From NCBI GenBank assembly GCA_003697105.1, contig RFFQ01000095.1, forward strand, positions 16,878 to 80,877: a stretch of 64,000 nucleotides of DNA. The letters run 5' to 3'. Of the stretch, positions 25,006-34,048 are shown in pieces. A program made the position numbers and the translations under genes. The first letter of the stretch is position 1; every line of letters begins with the position of its first letter. This DNA comes from Gemmatimonadota bacterium (lineage in GTDB: Bacteria; 4572-55; J002). The notes under the pieces were generated by a model that did no database searches, had not been told where the DNA came from, and worked only from the letters and a program-made list of their open reading frames with translations.

Positions 25006-25494
25006 TTAACCGGATTTCTGCTGATCGGTCATAACTCCTTGTTGAATATACATTTCGACTAAGCGATTGGTGTCATCTTGTTTTTTCACGAGTACCCGGA
25101 AAATTTCAAACGATAACTCTGGATATTCCCGGATGATTTCCCGAAATTCATCTTTCGGAATGGCAAGGGTCCGCACATCGGTGTTTGCTTTCACCGTCGC
25201 GTTTCGGGTATGGTCGGTGATGGTTGCCATCTCTCCGAAAATACCGCCTTCCCCGCCTTTGACCGTGGTGATGTACACTTGTTTTCCTTCTTCATTTTCC
25301 TTAAAAATATCCACATCACCATCAACGATAATATACATTTTATCCCCGAGGTCACCTTGTTCGATGATGGTTTCGCCTTGCAAAAATTCTTCTTCCACAC
25401 AAATCTGGCTGATAATTCGTAGCTGTTCGCTGGTCATTCCTTCAAAAAGTGGAACTTTATTCAGGAACAGAATTTTCTCCATCGTCGATAGCAT
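25006..25494 (-). CDS. Single-domain cyclic-nucleotide-binding (Crp-like sensor) protein
   Basis: 162 residues forming one cNMP-binding domain: FEGMTSEQLRIISQICVEEEFLQGETIIEQGDLGDKMYIIVDGDVDIF, then the phosphate-binding cassette GGIFGEMATITDHTRNATV with the conserved Glu and Arg. There is no DNA-binding HTH, so it is not a transcription factor; it ends in a helix after FEIFRVLVKKQ. It starts 6 bp after the antiporter-HEAT gene. In related proteins the same domain is fused to that antiporter-HEAT protein, so the two gene products probably form a complex whose activity responds to cAMP, cGMP or another nucleotide. The second Met (25482) is an alternative start. Confidence 0.85.
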   Translation of the reverse strand: MLSTMEKILFLNKVPLFEGMTSEQLRIISQICVEEEFLQGETIIEQGDLGDKMYIIVDGDVDIFKENEEGKQVYITTVKGGEGGIFGEMATITDHTRNATVKANTDVRTLAIPKDEFREIIREYPELSFEIFRVLVKKQDDTNRLVEMYIQQGVMTDQQKSG

Positions 25495-25500
25495 AAAATC

Positions 25501-28479
25501 TTACATCTCCACATTAGGCAACTGGGTCTGACTCAACTTATTACGAGCTTCTTCCGCTGCTTCCTGAACAAACCGGTCCTCTGTAGTTTGGGCGTTTTGT
25601 ATCCAAGGGAAGAACACCTCGGCTTTAAGCTCACCGACGGCATAAATTGCACAAGCCTGAATCCAAGTATCTGAGCTTTCAAGACATTCTCGAATCACAT
25701 CTTCATATGAAGATGGAAACGAAATTCCCCACTGATGTACCGCTATTTCCCGGCAATCTTGAATGCGGGTGCCATCTAGCAGGGGCACAAATAACCGCTT
25801 GATTATTTTTGGCTCCACAGAGTCCAGTGCTTCTACGGCGGTTGCCCGGATACGCTCGTTCGTACTTTTGAGTTTCTGATCAATTATGTCAAGTTGATGC
25901 TTCTTGTTATCTAAAACTCCCAAGGAAAGCAACATCAGGGTTTGAAATTCGTTACAGCGTTCTAACAAGACTTTTCGCAACAACGTTGTGGCGTGGTTGA
26001 CTGCTGGTGTAGCTGTGAGAATATCAATTGCTGAGCGGTATTGATAACATTGCTTCAGGGTTTGTTCGATAAATTCCAAAACCCGTACTTTGCGACTTGA
26101 CGATTTCACATCACGTAGCGCCCGTAACGCATTTTCTCGCATACGAAACGTTGCGTGCGGATTAAATGCCACCTCAAGTAACGCATTTGTGGCGGGTTTC
26201 CCGATTTGATGTAACGCAATAATCGCTGCTTTTCGAACCCGATGGTAAGGGTCATCTAATCGGGCAATTAATGGTTTGATGGCTTCCGGACGGTTTGTTC
26301 TGCCGAGTGTTCGAGCAGCGCACTGCCGGATCCGGTCATCTTTAGCCTCAAGTGCTTTGAGCATTGACTGGGTAGCAACCACGCTGTGTACGGCGGCTAA
26401 ATTTTCGACCGCTAATGCGGCTTGATAGCGTACTTCTTTATCGTCATCCTCCAGCATCAATTTGGAGAGCAAAATAATATAACGGGGATCGTTCAAGTTG
26501 CGATACGCTACCACGGCAACAAGCCGTTCTTTTGCTAGCGGGGAAAAGAACAACTCTGTTAAAATGTCAAAACCCGCTTCTGCATATTTAGGAACATGGG
26601 TGCGAACCAGAGCTGTTGCCGCAATTGACCGAACTTGAGCGTCGTCATCTGTAATGAGGGGCTGAAGAGCGGCGGCAATTTCATCTACGGAAGCTATCCA
26701 TGGTCGAGTTAATGTTTCTGCCGCAGCGCGTTGAATTTGCGGTGCCCGGTGTCCTAGGTTCTCTAATACAATCGGTTTTGCCCGTTTATCTTCTAAATCC
26801 CCCATTGCTTCCAAAATTCCAGCTTGTACGGGAACGGATACGTTGGGGAAGACTTCCACAAAGGTGTCAAAAACTTCTGGATGCCCTTTACCAACGCGCC
26901 CCAAAATCCGAGCGGCATGGACGGCAATTTCGTCATCTGTGTTTCTCAATTGCTGGAACATCGGGCGTAAGGTTTCGGCATCAATTCGCCCAAAATCTTT
27001 CGCGGCAAGGGCGGTTAAATCCACATCTTTTTCACGGAGTAATTTGATAACCGATTGCACATAGGCATCTTTTTGCTTGTAACTTAAATAAATGTAAATG
27101 AGACCTAACAGAGTGCTTATTACTCCCAGCAATTTTAACACACCAGAAATCCCGAAAAACTCCCGGTTGTAGTCAAAGAACATAATCAAAAAACCGGCAA
27201 GGATCGTGCCCACCGGTGAGATGAAACCGACAGCAAACGCACGGGCTCGCCCCCGTATCCGGCGAGGAACGCAGTTGTAAAGCAACTCCGTTGTGGGCTT
27301 TTTAAGTGACTTTTTGAGGGACTCCCGGACAAAACGAGCAACGATTGCACTTCCATAGCTCATATTGGTGAACACCAAACTTGCCGCCGCCACTGTGGTG
27401 ACGATGGGATAAGCTAAGTTGGCCAGCCCGACACCCAGCCGGTCGATCAACTGGCGACCGATAACCAAGGGGATGAAAAGGGAAATCAAACCCGCTACTA
27501 ATTTAAACCCTCCAAAGAACGCAATCAAATTGGCGGTATCCACTTTTTCTGCCTGAAAAACTCCGCTATATTCATAGCGCAAGAGTTGCAACAGAATCAC
27601 CATCACCAACGTTGTGCCCAACGTGTATTGCATGAATGTTGAACTTTTGGTAAAAACAACAATTTGGCGGATGTTTTCAAGAGTGGGGGCTTTTTGCTTT
27701 TGAACCTGATGGCGGCGGGTAATGTCGGACTCATGATCCGCTAAAGCATGGGGATATAAATGCTGGATCCAATAGACCACAACAATCCCGATTCCACACA
27801 ATCCGATGCTTAAAAACATCAATTCTTTCGCATCCAGAATGTTCTGCCATAATAAAAACGCCGCTAGGATTGAACCGGTAATCTCAATGGAGGCAATCAG
27901 GGACACCAGTCGTTTGTACTCCAAGATATTATACAAACCCGTTAGATATACCGGTAAGTGGGTGTTAATAATCATTAACGTGACATAGCTGAGCGCATTT
28001 AAAAAGAGAAAATAAGCAATCGGGATAACAGACTGCCAACTGGTTCCGAATTTCAGATAATCCTGATTTTCAAAGAGCTGACCCGCGGTCTCTCGCGGAG
28101 ATACCTGTTCCGTAAGGGGGATGACCCGGGAGATTTCGGGAATAAAAATCGTTAAGATCAGAAATGTAGCGCTTATTGCCACTAGAAAATGGATGAGCAA
28201 TTTATCGGCAGGAATTCGGTCGGCGAAGGTTGCATAAAGCAACGAAACCAAAATTCGCAACCCCCCGCTGATCAGAAACATCAGGGATAGATTGCTGAGA
28301 TCGAGGTGTCCCAAAAATAAGGCTTCCGTTGTTGGATCCAAAATTGCCATTGACATGCCTAACACAAATTGGAGAAGCAATACCAATGACAACTTGCCCC
28401 ATTCCCCGGGGCGTACACTCAGAAAGTGCCCAACAACGGAGGCGAAACGACGTAATCGTTCACGGATTCCTGCGCTCAT
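25501..28479 (-). CDS. ATP/ADP antiporter-like (Npt1/MFS) membrane protein with HEAT-repeat domain
   Basis: About 992 residues. Residues about 30-470 contain some twelve membrane helices with the features of the Npt1/Npt2 nucleotide-transporter-like branch of MFS (SLVLLLQFVLGMSMAILDPTTEALFLGHL at the start; ARFVRESLKKSLKKPTTELLYNCVP before the last helices). Residues about 490-985 are HEAT repeats (AVHAARILGRVGKGH, VRYQAALAVENLAAVH, IRQCAARTLGRTN, VRKAAIIALHQIG). Classic antiporters exchange ATP and ADP in intracellular bacteria, but free-living members have unknown cargo. The ATG at 28479 is chosen: the upstream TTG at 28503 lies inside the -10 element of a strong promoter. The gene leads an operon with a cyclic-nucleotide-binding protein and a solute-binding lipoprotein. 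Confidence 0.8.
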   Translation of the reverse strand: MSAGIRERLRRFASVVGHFLSVRPGEWGKLSLVLLLQFVLGMSMAILDPTTEALFLGHLDLSNLSLMFLISGGLRILVSLLYATFADRIPADKLLIHFLVAISATFLILTIFIPEISRVIPLTEQVSPRETAGQLFENQDYLKFGTSWQSVIPIAYFLFLNALSYVTLMIINTHLPVYLTGLYNILEYKRLVSLIASIEITGSILAAFLLWQNILDAKELMFLSIGLCGIGIVVVYWIQHLYPHALADHESDITRRHQVQKQKAPTLENIRQIVVFTKSSTFMQYTLGTTLVMVILLQLLRYEYSGVFQAEKVDTANLIAFFGGFKLVAGLISLFIPLVIGRQLIDRLGVGLANLAYPIVTTVAAASLVFTNMSYGSAIVARFVRESLKKSLKKPTTELLYNCVPRRIRGRARAFAVGFISPVGTILAGFLIMFFDYNREFFGISGVLKLLGVISTLLGLIYIYLSYKQKDAYVQSVIKLLREKDVDLTALAAKDFGRIDAETLRPMFQQLRNTDDEIAVHAARILGRVGKGHPEVFDTFVEVFPNVSVPVQAGILEAMGDLEDKRAKPIVLENLGHRAPQIQRAAAETLTRPWIASVDEIAAALQPLITDDDAQVRSIAATALVRTHVPKYAEAGFDILTELFFSPLAKERLVAVVAYRNLNDPRYIILLSKLMLEDDDKEVRYQAALAVENLAAVHSVVATQSMLKALEAKDDRIRQCAARTLGRTNRPEAIKPLIARLDDPYHRVRKAAIIALHQIGKPATNALLEVAFNPHATFRMRENALRALRDVKSSSRKVRVLEFIEQTLKQCYQYRSAIDILTATPAVNHATTLLRKVLLERCNEFQTLMLLSLGVLDNKKHQLDIIDQKLKSTNERIRATAVEALDSVEPKIIKRLFVPLLDGTRIQDCREIAVHQWGISFPSSYEDVIRECLESSDTWIQACAIYAVGELKAEVFFPWIQNAQTTEDRFVQEAAEEARNKLSQTQLPNVEM

Positions 28480-28502
28480 AAAGGTAGGTCTAGTGCGGGA
28501 CA

Positions 28503-28531
28503 ATCATACTATACATCGGAAATGTTGTCAA
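28503..28531 (-). promoter_or_regulatory. Strong sigma-70-type promoter of the antiporter-HEAT operon
   Basis: Minus strand: consensus TTGACA (28526-28531), exactly 17 bp, TATGAT (28503-28508). The start of transcription should be near 28496, so the leader before the ATG at 28479 is only about 17 nt. Confidence 0.85.
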
Positions 28532-28538
28532 TCTTTTT

Positions 28539-29909
28539 TTATTTTAAGACCGCGTCCAGGGCTTCCCAAACATAATGGATACCCACCAGTTGAATTTGAT
28601 AGCTCGTCACTTCCAAAGCCTTCAAATTATTTTGGGGGATCACCGCCTGTTGGAAGCCAAGCTTTTCGGCTTCTTTCAAGCGTTTATCCATGTGGGTAAC
28701 CGTGCGAATTTCACCCCCCAAGCCAACTTCTCCGATCAATACCGACCCCTCTGCAAGCACCTGATTTTTGAAGCTAGAGGTAATCGCACACGCGGTTCCT
28801 AAATCTACCGCCGGTTCGTCGAGTTTAACCCCGCCGGCGACATTAATAAACACGTCGTCACGTGAAATATGTAAACCTAATCGTTTTTCCAATACGGCGA
28901 GCAACATAGCCAAACGGCGGCTGTCAATCCCGGTGGACACCCGTTGGGGAACACCATATCCACTGGAACTTACCAGTGCCTGAATTTCGACGAGCAGCGG
29001 GCGTGAGCCTTCTAAACTGCACACCACCGCGGAACCGGGCGTCTGCACCGAGCGCTCCGAAAGGAATATTTCCGAAGGATTTGTTACTTCCTGTAATCCA
29101 TCCGCTTGCATTTGAAAAATGCCGATTTCATTGGTACTCCCGAAGCGATTTTTCACGGCACGTAAAATCCGGTAGGTGTGATGCCGTTCTCCCTCAAAAT
29201 ACAATACGGTATCAACAATGTGTTCGAGCACCATGGGACCGGCAATGGCGCCGCTTTTGGTCACATGTCCAATGATAAAAATCGTGATGTTTGCTGTTTT
29301 TGCTAAGGTCATTAAAAAGGAGGCACACTCCCGTACCTGACTCACACTGCCGGGAGCACTTTCCACCCGCTCTGTGTAAATGGCTTGAATACTATCAATA
29401 ATCACCACTTGCGGTTGAAGATGGTCAATTTGACTGGCTATGGCTTCCAAAGAGGTTTCGGCTAAAACGTACACCTCTTGCGATGCGAGTTTAAGCCGTT
29501 GGGACCGCAGTTTTAACTGGTGGGCAGATTCTTCACCGGAGACATATAGCACCTTTACCTGCCGTGAAGAGAGTTCGCAACCGGCTTGCAACGCCAGCGT
29601 GGATTTTCCGATGCCCGGACTTCCCCCAATGAGGGTCAAGGAACCAATGGTCATTCCACCGCCAAGCACTCGATCAAATTCGGTAATCTGCGTGTTCAAA
29701 CGGCTTTCCTGAACGGAGGAAATCTCTTTGATCAACTGGGGTTTGCTCGTACGGCGTTTGGGATAACGTCCGGGCTGCCCACTAGCACCGGTACTAAGGA
29801 CTTCCTCTACCAGACTGTTCCAGGATTCGCAATTGGGACATTTCCCAAGCCAGCGGGGTGAGACATGCCCGCAGTTCTGGCACACATATTGGGTTTTGGT
29901 TTTTGCCAT
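28539..29909 (-). CDS. radA: DNA repair protein RadA (Sms)
   Basis: 456 residues. A zinc finger (CQNCGHVSPRWLGKCPNC) at the N-terminus is followed by a RecA-like ATPase with Walker A GGSPGIGKST, the RadA-specific KNRFGSTNE motif, and a C-terminal Lon-protease-like domain (NVAGGVKLDEPAVDLGTACAI, GEVGLGGEIR). RadA is a hexameric helicase that drives branch migration during recombinational repair. The downstream promoter begins directly after its stop codon. Upstream, a hairpin separates it from the DUF2723 gene. Confidence 0.97.
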   Translation of the reverse strand: MAKTKTQYVCQNCGHVSPRWLGKCPNCESWNSLVEEVLSTGASGQPGRYPKRRTSKPQLIKEISSVQESRLNTQITEFDRVLGGGMTIGSLTLIGGSPGIGKSTLALQAGCELSSRQVKVLYVSGEESAHQLKLRSQRLKLASQEVYVLAETSLEAIASQIDHLQPQVVIIDSIQAIYTERVESAPGSVSQVRECASFLMTLAKTANITIFIIGHVTKSGAIAGPMVLEHIVDTVLYFEGERHHTYRILRAVKNRFGSTNEIGIFQMQADGLQEVTNPSEIFLSERSVQTPGSAVVCSLEGSRPLLVEIQALVSSSGYGVPQRVSTGIDSRRLAMLLAVLEKRLGLHISRDDVFINVAGGVKLDEPAVDLGTACAITSSFKNQVLAEGSVLIGEVGLGGEIRTVTHMDKRLKEAEKLGFQQAVIPQNNLKALEVTSYQIQLVGIHYVWEALDAVLK

Positions 29910-29928
29910 GATTCTTGAATGAAATAAG

Positions 29929-29966
29929 CAAGCGCAGGTTTTTCAACCGTGACTAACCTGCGCTTG
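29929..29966 (-). terminator. Intrinsic terminator after the DUF2723 gene
   Basis: Arms caagcgcaggtt (29929-29940) and aacctgcgcttg (29955-29966), a 12-bp stem with a 14-nt loop. On the minus strand it is followed by CTTATTTC, a modest T-rich tail, just after the gene ending at 30002. Confidence 0.65.
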
Positions 29967-30001
29967 AGAAGAATTAGTGATGTCAGGTTCTATCCCATGC
30001 C

Positions 30002-33000
30002 CTATTGTGTTTTTTGAAGTTCCTGATCGATCAATTGCCGGTAACTCCGGACCAAGTTGTTGTTCGGGTCTCGTTCCTGCCAGCGATCCAATACCTCCTG
30101 AGCAAGTTGGAATTGACCCCCCTGCACTAAATTATTCAGAATATTTTGGTACAGTTGAACTTCGCCGGTTTGGGCAATCCCCTGTTCATAGGTTTGGATC
30201 ATTTTGAGTGTATCGCCCACGTCCTTATAGGTTTCCGCCATGATGGCATAGCCCTGCGGATCGGTCGGGTGGGCTTCAACATATCCCTGAATGGCTCGGA
30301 TCGCCTCCTCGTTCCGACCTAACCGAACCAGTACTTGAGCTTGCCCCTGATATGGCAAGATTTCGTCCGGTTCGCGTTGGGCATATTCCTGCCAGGCATT
30401 CAATGCTTTTTCATATTCACCCAATTCTTCGTAAGCGATACCGAGTCCTTGTAATAAGGGGGTAAATTGAGGGGTGACAATGGTCGCCATTTGGAACTGT
30501 TCTAGTACCCGATTTCGGTACTCTTGTTTTTTCGCCGGATCCGTTTCCCGATCCGCTAACGAGCGATAATGAGAGGCTAAACGAGAAAATCCGGCAGCAT
30601 AATTGGAAGTCAATTTGGACGCATTTTCATCTTTATACACGCCGACGGCATGGCTCAACCGTCCTTCTGCCAGAAGTTGGCGGTAATCGGCGTCTTCATA
30701 CGGGGATTCATCCCCATCAATCGCTAACAATCCTCGATATTTGTAGGTTTCCCACATGTTTTCTTCCATCTTGACGGCATCCATTGATTTACGATTGACT
30801 TTATTTGCCGGATCAAGTTGGAATACCAAGCCTTCAATGCTCAGATAACCTTGTTGGTCAAAGTCCATCAGGTCGGCGACGGTTACCGCAAAATAGATTG
30901 GGCGGCGCCACTTCAACTTCACTAAATCCTGATAGGCTTGTCCCAGTTGTTGTCGCTGGGATTCGGGAATCCGATCCACATCAATGTAGATACTTTCCTT
31001 TTCAATTGCCGGATTCCCAAACCGTTGCTCAAATTTCGGTAGGATGGTTTTCGCTGCCGGGTATTTCTGGAGAAAGGCATCATATTCTGCCGGATTAAGG
31101 AATGTCGCCAAACGGGCATTTTGCTCGATAATGTTATACACGGCTAAATCCTTGACGGTGACCACATCGGTGTTGGGGTCCCCCGGTACATTAACGGTCA
31201 TACCGGCAATTTTTTGGGGTGTCCGCTGTGGCACCCGGAACGGGTACAGCTTACCGGGCATATCTTCATAACTAAGTTCGCGCTCGGTGAACGAAATTGC
31301 TAAACCCCATTCGTCCCGAAGTTGTTTGATATACCACTGGGTATTCAGCAAGCTCAAATTGGCGACCGTGACATCCCGTCGGATGTGCTTCACTTCTTGG
31401 ATAAACCACAAGGGGAAGGTATCATTATCCCCATTGGTAAAGATGATGCCATTGGGATCACAAGATTCCAGCAAATTCAAACCGTAATCATGGGCGATGT
31501 ATTCATTGGTACGGTCGTGAGAGTGGAATTGCGTGTACATATTGCCCAATGGTAAGGCGATAAAGCCCATTCCCAGTAATCCGGTAACAAGGTATTTACC
31601 AATAGAAGCCGTCTTAAACCAGCGGGAGACCCAATACACAATACCGCCGGTACCTAGCCCCATCCAAATTGCCCAGATCATGTAACCGGGAGACCAAAAA
31701 TAATCCCGATCCCGAACTTCATGATCTGTCAAATTCATAAAAAAGACAAAACCCACCGTGGTGATGAACACCAGTAAAAACAGCAGAATAAAATGACGAT
31801 AAGGGCGGATAAATTGCGATACCCACGCCCCGCCGGCGATAATTAAAAATACAATTGCCGGACCGATGGCGGCTAATGCGAGTAGCGCAATAAATTGCGG
31901 TACCGTTCCGGTCACATTGGTCAAAATGGAGTTGAACAGAAGGTTGTTAAATGGATTTGGATTCGGCGTGCCCCATAAAATCAAAAGAAAAATACCGTAC
32001 AGAAAATAGCGCCGGCTACTGAATACCCGCACGAGGTAATCATCAAACGAAAGATATGATTGCGGTCTGTCTTCGCGTTCTTTACCGGTGAACCAGTGGA
32101 CTAACCCCCCCAGAAGCCCAATAAATAACACCAAAAAGCCGTACACCGATTTGACCGTCTCTAAAAGTGCCCCTTTTAGTTGGGGATACCAATATTGCAG
32201 TTGTTCAAAATTAAGGTATTGCCATGAATGGTATTTAATATAATCCCGGAATTGAATGGCAAAAGGCGCGGATCGTTCAAACAAGCGGTACGGGCGATAC
32301 TGCTTTCGTTGAATATACTCCCCAAACATATACAGATTGTACGGGTCTGCCTCATCAATCCCCGGGTTGACCTGCGTCCGCACAATCAAATACAGATGAA
32401 TGCTGTAACCCAAGGTAGCAAAGACCAGTAGCAAAAACCAAAGTTTTGTGTCCAGTAATGTCCGGTAATCACTAATCAGGATAAAGATGATCAACGCGGG
32501 TATGATGAGTACCGCAGTTTGGTGGATACCAAAAGCAAGGGCGAATAAATAAACAATCAAGAGGATATGCATGTGATGCCATTTGTTCTTGATCTGGTCG
32601 CCCCAATATAGCACGTACCAGCAGATGAGCGCCATGAAAAAGACCAAGGGTCCATAGACCTCGGCTTCAATCGCGTTTGTCCAAATCGTAAAGGAAAAGG
32701 CATAAAAGAAGGCGGCGGAAATCCCGGCAACATAGCGGGGGATATCTTCAAGGATAGTACTGCCCCCCCAATTTTTGGTAAACCGGAACGTCATTAAAAA
32801 GATTAACATCACGGAAAAAGCAGTCGATAGGGCTGACATGAAATTCACCCGCCACGCTACTTCTTCTCCGTAGGGGATCATCGAAAATAACCGGCCAATC
32901 AATACGTACAGTGGGTTGCCCGGTGGATGCGGGATTCCTAAAATGTATGCACAAGCAATATACTCCCCAGAATCCCAAAAGGAGGTTGTCGGGGCAAGCG

Positions 33001-33082
33001 TTATCGTGTAGATTGCCAAAGTAAATAAAAATACAAACAAAACAGCTATCCAATGGGGATATTGCTTCACATTGCCAGCCAT
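30002..33082 (-). CDS. DUF2723 membrane protein with C-terminal TPRs (TMEM260-like glycosyltransferase family)
   Basis: 1026 residues. The N-terminal half carries about a dozen membrane helices and the DUF2723 signature TTSFWDSGEYIACAYILGIPHPPGNPLYVLIGR, with the conserved Asp-Ser-Gly-Glu. DUF2723 is related to GT-C enzymes and includes vertebrate TMEM260, a protein O-mannosyltransferase; bacterial members are thought to glycosylate envelope components using lipid-linked sugars. From about residue 820 come TPR repeats (EYEKALNAWQEYAQREPDE, RNEEAIRAIQGYVEAHPTD). A good AAGGAG site precedes the ATG. A second DUF2723-TPR protein is encoded at 53972-56080. The neighbouring methyltransferase and flippase-like genes fit an envelope-glycan role. 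Confidence 0.85.
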   Translation of the reverse strand: MAGNVKQYPHWIAVLFVFLFTLAIYTITLAPTTSFWDSGEYIACAYILGIPHPPGNPLYVLIGRLFSMIPYGEEVAWRVNFMSALSTAFSVMLIFLMTFRFTKNWGGSTILEDIPRYVAGISAAFFYAFSFTIWTNAIEAEVYGPLVFFMALICWYVLYWGDQIKNKWHHMHILLIVYLFALAFGIHQTAVLIIPALIIFILISDYRTLLDTKLWFLLLVFATLGYSIHLYLIVRTQVNPGIDEADPYNLYMFGEYIQRKQYRPYRLFERSAPFAIQFRDYIKYHSWQYLNFEQLQYWYPQLKGALLETVKSVYGFLVLFIGLLGGLVHWFTGKEREDRPQSYLSFDDYLVRVFSSRRYFLYGIFLLILWGTPNPNPFNNLLFNSILTNVTGTVPQFIALLALAAIGPAIVFLIIAGGAWVSQFIRPYRHFILLFLLVFITTVGFVFFMNLTDHEVRDRDYFWSPGYMIWAIWMGLGTGGIVYWVSRWFKTASIGKYLVTGLLGMGFIALPLGNMYTQFHSHDRTNEYIAHDYGLNLLESCDPNGIIFTNGDNDTFPLWFIQEVKHIRRDVTVANLSLLNTQWYIKQLRDEWGLAISFTERELSYEDMPGKLYPFRVPQRTPQKIAGMTVNVPGDPNTDVVTVKDLAVYNIIEQNARLATFLNPAEYDAFLQKYPAAKTILPKFEQRFGNPAIEKESIYIDVDRIPESQRQQLGQAYQDLVKLKWRRPIYFAVTVADLMDFDQQGYLSIEGLVFQLDPANKVNRKSMDAVKMEENMWETYKYRGLLAIDGDESPYEDADYRQLLAEGRLSHAVGVYKDENASKLTSNYAAGFSRLASHYRSLADRETDPAKKQEYRNRVLEQFQMATIVTPQFTPLLQGLGIAYEELGEYEKALNAWQEYAQREPDEILPYQGQAQVLVRLGRNEEAIRAIQGYVEAHPTDPQGYAIMAETYKDVGDTLKMIQTYEQGIAQTGEVQLYQNILNNLVQGGQFQLAQEVLDRWQERDPNNNLVRSYRQLIDQELQKTQ

Positions 33083-33154
33083 AAGTACTCCTTAAATGTC
33101 AGTTGAATTTGAAAAACAGTGACCTGTTGTGGACTCTAAACTCTAAGCGGTCCC

Positions 33155-33865
33155 TCAGGATTTCTGACACACATATAACAATCCCAGAGCGAATAGGGTG
33201 GGTAGCCGTTGAGGTATTTTAAGAGCATTCACCAGATCACCCAAAAATTGTACCTTTTTCCACGAGGTTTCACTGAACTTTTGCGGAAAATAAAAATAGC
33301 GCTGCGTGACTTTGAACGATGCCTGATCCAGCAACGTTTCTAATGTCGATTTTGAAAATAGGCGAATGTGTTCCGAAAACAGGGCATTTGTTCGGTGCGC
33401 CACATCCATCACATCCACAAATTCACCCCGCAAAAAATGGATGCGATTAAATAGATTCAATATATTGGGTACACAGACGATGAATGTCCCCTGCGGAACT
33501 AATTTGGCGTGAATCTCTTTGGTTAATGCCAGGGGATCAAAAACATGTTCCAGAACATCCAAGCAGATGATGACATCAAAAAACTGGTCTGGGTAAGGTA
33601 ATTCCATTTGGTTGGCATCGATAGCCGCCGTACGTATCCCTTTTTCGGCAGCGGCTTTCAAAGCAACTGTAGAAATATCCACACCATACGTTTCAAATCG
33701 ATCCACAAACGAAGCCGCGATAAACCCATTGCCACACCCGACATCTAACAGACGCTTGCCACTTAAAGGCAATCCTTCTACAATCGTTTTTTTCCAGACC
33801 AAATGCGGTGATCCGGTTTGAATATGATCTTGCTCCCAATAATGCTCGTAATATTCGTCTGACAT
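33155..33865 (-). CDS. Class I SAM-dependent methyltransferase
   Basis: 236 residues. Motif I is RLLDVGCGNGFIAASF, motif II lies around ETYGVDISTVAL and the post-motif DVIICLDVLEHVFDPLALTKEIHAKLVPQGTFIVCVPN is typical of the UbiG/COQ5-like and glycan- or lipid-modifying branches. The substrate is unknown. Because it sits between a flippase-like protein and the DUF2723 protein, an envelope sugar or lipid is a reasonable guess. The C-terminal PQRLPTLFALGLLYVCQKS could lie at the membrane. No clear ribosome-binding site is visible. Confidence 0.8.
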   Translation of the reverse strand: MSDEYYEHYWEQDHIQTGSPHLVWKKTIVEGLPLSGKRLLDVGCGNGFIAASFVDRFETYGVDISTVALKAAAEKGIRTAAIDANQMELPYPDQFFDVIICLDVLEHVFDPLALTKEIHAKLVPQGTFIVCVPNILNLFNRIHFLRGEFVDVMDVAHRTNALFSEHIRLFSKSTLETLLDQASFKVTQRYFYFPQKFSETSWKKVQFLGDLVNALKIPQRLPTLFALGLLYVCQKS

Positions 33866-33958
33866 TTGGCGTTAATCGGGTTGAGGTGGTGTCAGGATCG
33901 TCGTCGCTGATTTGATGAACCTTCCGCTGAAGACATCTTGTCGCTAAAAGAAAAATCG

Positions 33959-33987
33959 AACTTAATGTTTCTCTAGTTTGATGTCAA
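33959..33987 (-). promoter_or_regulatory. Possible promoter of the methyltransferase-DUF2723 operon
   Basis: Minus strand: TTGACA (33982-33987), 17 bp, weak TAAGTT (33959-33964), in the 183-bp gap before the methyltransferase gene. Nothing else is recognisable in this gap. Confidence 0.4.
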
Positions 33988-34048
33988 TGGAAAATCGGTT
34001 CGGCTGCCGGGAAGCGTTTTTCCATTTAACCGGTTGGTATGCAATGGA

